This document shows positions 6,696-11,058 of a stretch of DNA of 11,058 nt, piece by piece. The notes below the pieces were generated by a model. That model saw only the letters and a list, made by a program, of their open reading frames with translations. It made no database searches and was not told the DNA's origin. Both the position numbers and the translations under genes were made by a program. The stretch's first letter is position 1. The number at the start of each line of letters is the position of its first letter. Location of the stretch: NCBI GenBank assembly GCA_020696915.1, contig JAJFMR010000058.1, positions 1 to 11,058 on the forward strand, written 5' to 3'. This stretch comes from Rhizobiaceae bacterium (GTDB lineage Bacteria > Pseudomonadota > Alphaproteobacteria > Rhizobiales > Rhizobiaceae).

Positions 6696-6763
6696 AAGGC
6701 CGCCCGTGAACACGGCAGGCGCGAGCGCCGAACCGCCGTTTCGTTGACACGGCGGCCGCCTTT
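6695..6763 (+). terminator. Structured region after modE, possible operon terminator
   Basis: Three small perfect stem-loops follow one another: CCGTG/CACGG (6704-6708, 6711-6715), GGCGC/GCGCC (6718-6722, 6725-6729) and CCGCCGT/ACGGCGG (6733-6739, 6749-6755). They are enclosed by an outer pairing, AAAGGC (6695-6700) with GCCTTT (6758-6763). A terminating role for the mod operon is plausible, but there is only a short T-run, so this is not a classical rho-independent terminator. The right part overlaps the promoter of the next gene. Confidence 0.35.
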
Positions 6764-6771
6764 CCTGTTAT
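6744..6771 (+). promoter_or_regulatory. Sigma70-type promoter for the SAF-domain oxidoreductase
   Basis: A consensus -35 box TTGACA (6744-6749) is followed after 16 bases by TGTTAT (6766-6771; four of six -10 positions). The predicted start is near 6778, about 25 bases before the ATG at 6802. This suggests the downstream gene is not simply part of the mod operon. The -35 box sits in a stem-loop whose arm ACGGCGG continues into the spacer. Confidence 0.5.
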
Positions 6772-6801
6772 TGCCGGCCCACGAAGCGATCGGAACTGCC
6801 G

Positions 6802-8133
6802 ATGACCAATGTCGTCCTCACCGGGCTCGCCCGCGACCTCGCGAGGCGCGCCGACGAAGGCCGCCCCGTCCGCATCGGGGTGATAGGCTCCGGCGAGATG
6901 GGCACCGACCTGGTTACCCAGGGAATGCTGATGCGCGGCATCGAAGTGGCCGCCATCTCGACGCGCCGGCCGCATACGGCGCGGCAGGCGATCTCGATCG
7001 CTTATGGCGACGATGCCATGGGCCGCGAGGCCGACACATCGGCACAGGTCACCAAGGCGATCGAAGCGAGGAAGATAGCCATCACCTCGAGCGAGCTGCT
7101 GGTCACCAATCCGCTGGTCGACGTGGTGATCGACGCCACCGGCAAACCGGGGGTGGCCGCCGATTTCGATCTGACGGCGATGCAGCACGGCAAGCACCTG
7201 GTGATGATGAACGTCGAGGCCGACGTTACGATCGGTCCCTACCTGAAGCACCAGGCCGACCGGCTCGGGGTGATCTACTCGGTCGGGGCGGGCGACGAGC
7301 CGTCGTCCTGCATGGAACTGATCGAGTTCGCCTCGGCGCTCGGCTACACCATCGTCTCGGCCGGCAAGGGCAAGAACAATCCGCTGAACCACGACGCCGT
7401 GCCCGACGACTACCGCGAGGAAGCGGCGCGGCGGAACATGAACCCCCGCATGCTGGTCGAATTTGTCGACGGCTCCAAGACGATGGTCGAAATGTGCGCC
7501 ATCGCCAACGCCACGGGACTGGTGCCGGACGTACCGGGAATGCACGGCCCGAATGCCGATCGCGACGAGATGGTGAAGGTGCTTATCCCGCGCGAGGACG
7601 GCGGCATCCTGTCGAGGAAGGGGGTCGTCGACTATACCGTCGGCAAGGGAGTGGCGCCCGGTGTCTTCGTGATCGTCGAGGCGACGCATCCGCGCATCGT
7701 CGAGCGGATGGACGATCTCCACATCGGCCGCGGCCCCTATTACGGCTTCTTCCGGCCCTATCACCTGACGTCGCTGGAAGTCCCGCTGACCGCCGCGCGC
7801 ATCGTGCTGTATGGCCGTCCCGATATGGTGCCGCTGCCGGTCCCGGTCGCCGAGGTCTGCGCGGTCGCCAAGCGTGATTTGGCGGCCGGCGAGAACTTCG
7901 ATGCGATCGGCGAGACCTGTTACCGATCCTTTACCATCACCGCCGCCGAGGCGCGCGCCGGACAGGCCGTGCCGGTGGGCCTGCTCGAAGGCGGCCGGGT
8001 GCTGAAGCCGGTCAAAAAGGGCGAACTGCTGACGTCCGCAAACGCCGCTCCCGACCCGAGCACGAATCTCTTCCGGCTGCGCCGGCTGCAGGACGAGATG
8101 CTCAAGGCGATCGGCGACAAGGAAACCGGCTGA
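6802..8133 (+). CDS. NAD(P)-dependent oxidoreductase with C-terminal SAF domain (COG4091-like)
   Basis: A 443-residue protein of the group usually named 'predicted homoserine dehydrogenase with SAF domain'. The N-terminal Rossmann fold begins with RIGVIGSGEMGTD (about 24-36), a GxGxxG dinucleotide-binding loop. VDVVIDATGKPG (about 110-121) is the second strand-turn typical of such dehydrogenases, and the MMNVEADVTIGPYL segment follows. The C-terminal part (about 345-425; VPVAEVCAVAKRDLAAGENF, later VLKPVKKGELLT) is a SAF domain, a fold otherwise found in antifreeze-like, altronate dehydratase and FlgA proteins, so database names such as 'FlgA' are misleading. No signal peptide or membrane segment is seen; cytosolic. 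The substrate is unknown to me; homoserine is not supported by a neighbouring threonine gene. A weak GGAA lies eight bases before ATG 6802. The gene ends exactly where proC ends on the other strand. Confidence 0.85.
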   Translation: MTNVVLTGLARDLARRADEGRPVRIGVIGSGEMGTDLVTQGMLMRGIEVAAISTRRPHTARQAISIAYGDDAMGREADTSAQVTKAIEARKIAITSSELLVTNPLVDVVIDATGKPGVAADFDLTAMQHGKHLVMMNVEADVTIGPYLKHQADRLGVIYSVGAGDEPSSCMELIEFASALGYTIVSAGKGKNNPLNHDAVPDDYREEAARRNMNPRMLVEFVDGSKTMVEMCAIANATGLVPDVPGMHGPNADRDEMVKVLIPREDGGILSRKGVVDYTVGKGVAPGVFVIVEATHPRIVERMDDLHIGRGPYYGFFRPYHLTSLEVPLTAARIVLYGRPDMVPLPVPVAEVCAVAKRDLAAGENFDAIGETCYRSFTITAAEARAGQAVPVGLLEGGRVLKPVKKGELLTSANAAPDPSTNLFRLRRLQDEMLKAIGDKETG

Positions 8134-8955
8134 TCAACTCTGCCTGCCGAGCTCCAGGCTCCGGGCGCGTGCCGCCTCCACGGCCTCACCAAGCAGCATC
8201 TTCAGCCGGTCGCCGTCCATCAGAACGTCGAGCGCTGCGGCGGTGGTCCCGTTGGGGCTGGTCACCTGCCTGCGCAGCACGGCGGGGTCCTCCTGCCTGT
8301 CGGCCGCCAGAGAGGCCGCTCCGAACACCGTCTGCATCGCCAGAAGTTTTGCGGTGCCGACCGGCAGGCCGGCTTTCACGGCAGCTTCCGTCAGGCATTC
8401 GATGAAGTAAAAGACATAGGCCGGCCCGGAGCCCGATACCGCCGTCACCGCGTCCATCAGCGCTTCGCTGTCGATCGTCGCAACCTCGCCGCTGGCCTCG
8501 AGCAGGCCGGTGATGAATGCCTTTGCTGCAGCCGAAACCCGTTTGGTCGCATAAACGACCATCATCCCCTTGCCGATCGCCGCCGGGGTGTTTGGCATGC
8601 AGCGCACGATGGGCGTCGCCTCGCCGAGGATCGACTCCAGCGTTGCGATGCCGGTGCCGGCGGCGATCGAGAGGAACGTGGTCGGACCTCCCGCGAAGCT
8701 GACATAGCTTTCGGTTACCTCGCGGATGATCTGCGGCTTCACCGCAAGCACGACGAGTTCGGGGGGCAATCCGACGGCGAGATCCTCTGCCCTGGCGACC
8801 GTGGCCGCGCCGAGTTCCGCCGCACGCCGCCGCAGCATTGCATCCGGCTCGACGACGAGCGTTTCGGCGGGGGCGAGCCGGTCTGATTTCAGCCAGCCGG
8901 CAAGCATGGCGTAGCCCATATTGCCGCAACCGGCGAGTATGACCCTGACAGTCAT
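8134..8955 (-). CDS. proC: Pyrroline-5-carboxylate reductase
   Basis: ProC catalyses the last step of proline synthesis, reducing 1-pyrroline-5-carboxylate with NAD(P)H in the cytosol. It has 273 residues, the normal length. The Rossmann start MTVRVILAGCGNMGYAMLAG carries the GxGxMG loop. VVLAVKPQ and RCMPNTPAAIGKG are the classic middle motifs, and AVSGSGPAYVFYFIECLTEA (about 170-190) with QVTSPNGTTAAAL (about 233-245) form the C-terminal dimer/active-site signature. SPNGTT replaces the commoner SPGGTT, a mild change. The start at 8955 is chosen because a GGAGG box lies seven bases upstream and the protein then begins at the Rossmann strand; the 71 further in-frame codons up to 9168 look unrelated. 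It stands alone here, convergent with the SAF oxidoreductase and divergent from the cyclase. Confidence 0.96.
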   Translation of the reverse strand: MTVRVILAGCGNMGYAMLAGWLKSDRLAPAETLVVEPDAMLRRRAAELGAATVARAEDLAVGLPPELVVLAVKPQIIREVTESYVSFAGGPTTFLSIAAGTGIATLESILGEATPIVRCMPNTPAAIGKGMMVVYATKRVSAAAKAFITGLLEASGEVATIDSEALMDAVTAVSGSGPAYVFYFIECLTEAAVKAGLPVGTAKLLAMQTVFGAASLAADRQEDPAVLRRQVTSPNGTTAAALDVLMDGDRLKMLLGEAVEAARARSLELGRQS

Positions 8956-8962
8956 GACGAAG

Positions 8963-8967
8963 CCTCC
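8963..8967 (-). promoter_or_regulatory. Ribosome-binding site of proC
   Basis: On the minus strand GGAGG, seven bases before the ATG at 8955-8953, is a near-ideal Shine-Dalgarno sequence and fixes the proC start against longer in-frame alternatives reaching 9168. Confidence 0.8.
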
Positions 8968-9045
8968 GTTACCCCTGCCATAGAGCATGGGACCGCCGAA
9001 TGGAATCGTGATCGAAGCGAAAGAGCCGAGGCTCGGGTACCCTGC

Positions 9046-9102
9046 AAAAAACGATTGCCGTTTGGCCGCGGCCGGGCCCGGCAAAAGGCAAAACGGTAAT
9101 CG
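9046..9102 (-). terminator. Inverted repeat with T-run upstream of proC (terminator or attenuator-like)
   Basis: Two 12-base arms, CGATTGCCGTTT (9052-9063) and AAACGGTAATCG (9091-9102), pair with only one non-Watson-Crick position. Read on the minus strand, the stem is followed by six T (9051-9046), as in a rho-independent terminator. The 27-base loop contains a perfect 12-base palindrome, GCCGGGCCCGGC (9071-9082), and a tandem repeat of GGCAAAA (9080-9093). No leftward gene lies just upstream within the window, so it would either stop antisense transcription from the cyclase side or act in a proC leader. The rest of the divergent region 8956-9198 shows no gene. Confidence 0.4.
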
Positions 9103-9198
9103 AACAGATCCGCTCTCCCGACCCTCTCGCCAGCGCCGGTGGACATCGGGCCAAGCCAGAAATACCATCGGGAAGAACCGCTACCCGGCATCGAATCG

Positions 9199-10929
9199 AT
9201 GGCTGATCCCCGTGCCAGACGCCGCCTTGCCGCCATCGCCGTCGCGGACGTCGTCGGCTACTCGCGGCTCATGGAAATCGACGAAGCTGGGACGCTCGCA
9301 ACCCTGAAGGAGCGACGCAAGGCCATTCTCGACCCCGTGCTGCGCGTTCATGACGGTCGTGTGGTCAAGACCATGGGCGACGGGGTCTTGATGGAGTTTG
9401 CCAGTGCGGTAAACGCGGTCGCGGCGGCACTCGAGCTGCAGGAAAAAATGGCCGAGGCCAACGCGGTCCCGAGCGCGCATCAGCGCATCCTTCTGAGGAT
9501 CGGCATCAATCTTGGTGACCTCATCGGCGAAGGAACAGACGTCTATGGAGACTGCGTCAACGTCGCTGCCCGCCTGGAGGCGCTGGCGGACCCGGGAGGG
9601 ATCTGCGTTTCCGCAAAGGTGCGCGATGAGACCCTGGGGAGACTCGCTCTTGCATTCGAAGATCTGGGTGAGCAACCACTGAAGAACATCGGCAATCCGG
9701 TGCGTGTTTTCAGGATCGTCGTTGGTACGCCAGCTGTAGCTGTCGAGCCATCGTTATCGCTTCCAGACAAGCCATCGATCGCGGTTCTGCCATTTACCAA
9801 CATGAGCGGCGAGCCGGATCAGCGATACTTTTCCGATGGCATCACCGAAGACATCATTACAGAACTGTCGCGATCCCGGTCGCTGTTCGTCATTGCCCGG
9901 AATTCGTCCTTTCAATACCGCGACAAAGCCATGGATGTCCGCCGCATCGCGTCCGACCTGGGGGTGCGTTACGTTGTCGAAGGCAGTGTCCGCAAACTCG
10001 GCAGCCGGATTCGCATCACGGCCCAACTGATCGACGCCATTTCCGGCAATCACCTGTGGAGCGAACGCTTTGACCGCGACATCGGCGAACTCTTCGACGT
10101 TCAGGACGAACTGACGCAGATTATCGTGGCGACCATCGCCGGCAGGCTCGAGGATGCCGAGATCAGGATCGCGACGAGCAAGCGAACCGGCAGCGTGCCA
10201 GCTTATGACTGCCTGCTGCGCGGTGTTCAGCATTTGCGCAGTTATGGCCCGGACGAGAATCGACAGGCACGCGAATTATTCGAGAAGGCCGTAGCTCTCG
10301 ATCCTCAATACGGGTTGGCCCATGCCTACCTGGCCTTGTCGCTGATTGTCGAAAACAGGTACGGCGCTGCGCCTGATGCCATCAAGGAACGCGCATTGGA
10401 CATTGCCCTGGAGGCTGTCCGCATGGATCCGCTGGAAGGCCGGTGCCACGCATTTCTTGGACAGATCTACCGATTTTGTGGCCAGTGGGACCAGGCGATC
10501 TCACACCTCGAGCGCGGTGTGGAACTCAACCCGAACGACTCCACCAGTATCAGCCATCTCGGAGGTGTGCTCGGTATTGCCGGCTGCCCTGAACAGGGTA
10601 TCGAGGTCATCCGCCGGGCCATCAGGCTCGACCCCTACGTGAACTTTGCCTGGGCAGCGCTTGCCATCTGCCTGTATCTCGTCAACCGGTACGACGAGGC
10701 CCTCGCGGCCTCGCGGAAACTCGGGCGTGGAAAGACCGTCTGGCAGATGGCCCGTGAAGCGGCCTGTCTTGCGCAGCTTGGGCGTCTCGACGAGGCGCGC
10801 GCCCAAGCCGCCGAAGTGCTGAGCCGCAAGCCGGATTTCAGTGTCCAGGCGGAGCTGCCGCAATACAAACGCCCCGCCGACGCAGAGCACTTGCGCCAGG
10901 GTTTACTCAACGCCGGCCTTCCCGACTGA
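9199..10929 (+). CDS. Class III adenylate cyclase with TolB/FlgO-like domain and TPR repeats
   Basis: A 576-residue soluble signalling protein. Residues 8-175 form a class III cyclase domain. The two metal-binding aspartates are Asp17 (AVADVVGYSRLM) and Asp61 (KTMGDGVLMEF); Lys57 and Asp118 fit the adenine-selecting positions; Asn121 and Arg125 (CVNVAARLEA) are the transition-state pair. All key residues are present, so it should make cAMP from ATP. Residues about 190-320 (PSIAVLPFTNMSGEPDQRYF...LGVRYVVEGSVRKLG...HLWSERFDR) form the TolB-N/FlgO-like domain commonly joined to such cyclases. Residues about 350-560 contain TPR-type helical pairs, for example ARELFEKAVALDPQYGLAHA and AISHLERGVELNPNDSTS, probably for protein contacts. 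No membrane segment is seen. ATG 9199 is preferred to the GTG at 9139 because the cyclase domain starts right after it, though no clear ribosome-binding site is visible. Rhizobia often carry many such cyclases. Confidence 0.9.
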   Translation: MADPRARRRLAAIAVADVVGYSRLMEIDEAGTLATLKERRKAILDPVLRVHDGRVVKTMGDGVLMEFASAVNAVAAALELQEKMAEANAVPSAHQRILLRIGINLGDLIGEGTDVYGDCVNVAARLEALADPGGICVSAKVRDETLGRLALAFEDLGEQPLKNIGNPVRVFRIVVGTPAVAVEPSLSLPDKPSIAVLPFTNMSGEPDQRYFSDGITEDIITELSRSRSLFVIARNSSFQYRDKAMDVRRIASDLGVRYVVEGSVRKLGSRIRITAQLIDAISGNHLWSERFDRDIGELFDVQDELTQIIVATIAGRLEDAEIRIATSKRTGSVPAYDCLLRGVQHLRSYGPDENRQARELFEKAVALDPQYGLAHAYLALSLIVENRYGAAPDAIKERALDIALEAVRMDPLEGRCHAFLGQIYRFCGQWDQAISHLERGVELNPNDSTSISHLGGVLGIAGCPEQGIEVIRRAIRLDPYVNFAWAALAICLYLVNRYDEALAASRKLGRGKTVWQMAREAACLAQLGRLDEARAQAAEVLSRKPDFSVQAELPQYKRPADAEHLRQGLLNAGLPD

Positions 10930-11058
10930 GGATTGCCGTCACGGCGGCATTCTCCCATCGAGGCGATGAAGGGATCGTCTGCTGCCGCCCCTTGCCGGAA
11001 TTCGCATTGGTGCCGCTGCGATTCTGGGCCAGCCGTTATCTGTCGCCCTTCACCGGCG
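10930..11058 (+). other. Right-end noncoding or unassigned stretch
   Basis: No gene can be supported in the last 129 bases. A short stem-loop, TGCCG (10934-10938) with CGGCA (10945-10949), lies five bases after the cyclase stop and is followed by TTCTCCC; it could be a weak terminator. Short open frames run off the right edge on both strands but show no recognisable motif. Confidence 0.3.

Noticed and set aside
6695..6763. tRNA gene suggested by the cloverleaf-like pairing after modE
   Set aside because: Arm lengths and loops do not fit a tRNA, and no T-loop GTTC motif or anticodon arm is present in the right place.
6376..7764. Long minus-strand open frame (462 codons) across modE and the SAF oxidoreductase
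   Set aside because: It spans two well-supported plus-strand genes and the gap between them, and has no recognisable domain; composition is typical of an antisense shadow.
6744..7877. Plus-strand open frame (377 codons) overlapping the SAF oxidoreductase
   Set aside because: Extremely Arg/Gly/Ala-rich with no motif, and in a different frame from the clear Rossmann-SAF protein.
8956..9168. N-terminal extension of proC by 71 codons
   Set aside because: GGAGG sits seven bases before the ATG at 8955 and the Rossmann fold begins at that codon; the extension also crosses a strong inverted repeat.
1..11058. Mobile element, CRISPR array or phage genes
   Set aside because: No transposase, integrase, regular spaced repeats or phage protein was seen; apart from the glgX scar the window looks like stable core genome.

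Overview
The window looks like chromosomal DNA from an alphaproteobacterium of the Rhizobiales, most likely Mesorhizobium or a close relative in the Phyllobacteriaceae. The reasons are high GC throughout, a Ros/MucR regulator whose finger resembles the zinc-less Mesorhizobium versions, a MalQ preceded by a GlgX remnant, and a cyclase-TPR protein of a type abundant in rhizobia. The placement is inferred from protein character only; no search was run.

Layout, left to right: (1) the C-terminal end of an amidohydrolase/lactonase (1-240, +). (2) A MucR-type regulator (393-854, +) in which both zinc-binding cysteines are replaced. (3) A decayed C-terminal fragment of a glycogen debranching enzyme (about 984-1284, +, shifted between frames). 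Its surviving stop overlaps the start of an intact 4-alpha-glucanotransferase, malQ (1281-3155, +). (4) A small acidic hypothetical protein on the minus strand (3187-3540). (5) A molybdate uptake operon modA-modB-modC followed by a DNA-binding-domain-only ModE (3725-6695, +), with a candidate Mo-box ahead of modA. (6) A Rossmann oxidoreductase with a C-terminal SAF domain, of unknown substrate (6802-8133, +), with its own likely promoter. It converges with no gap on proC (8134-8955, -). (7) A structured divergent region, then a class III adenylate cyclase with a TolB/FlgO-like domain and TPR repeats (9199-10929, +). The last 129 bases hold no gene I can support.

How the genes work together: ModABC imports molybdate for molybdenum-cofactor enzymes, and the short ModE is the obvious candidate to control the operon through the site before modA. 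MalQ handles maltodextrins from glycogen; its former operon partner GlgX survives only as a fragment here. ProC makes proline. The cyclase, MucR and the SAF oxidoreductase are not obviously linked to their neighbours. Most of the window is ordinary core-genome material. The less usual points are the glgX relic with preserved start/stop coupling, the cysteine-less MucR, the sensor-less ModE, the unassigned SAF oxidoreductase, and a long inverted repeat with a T-run upstream of proC. I do not see an evident undescribed multi-gene system.
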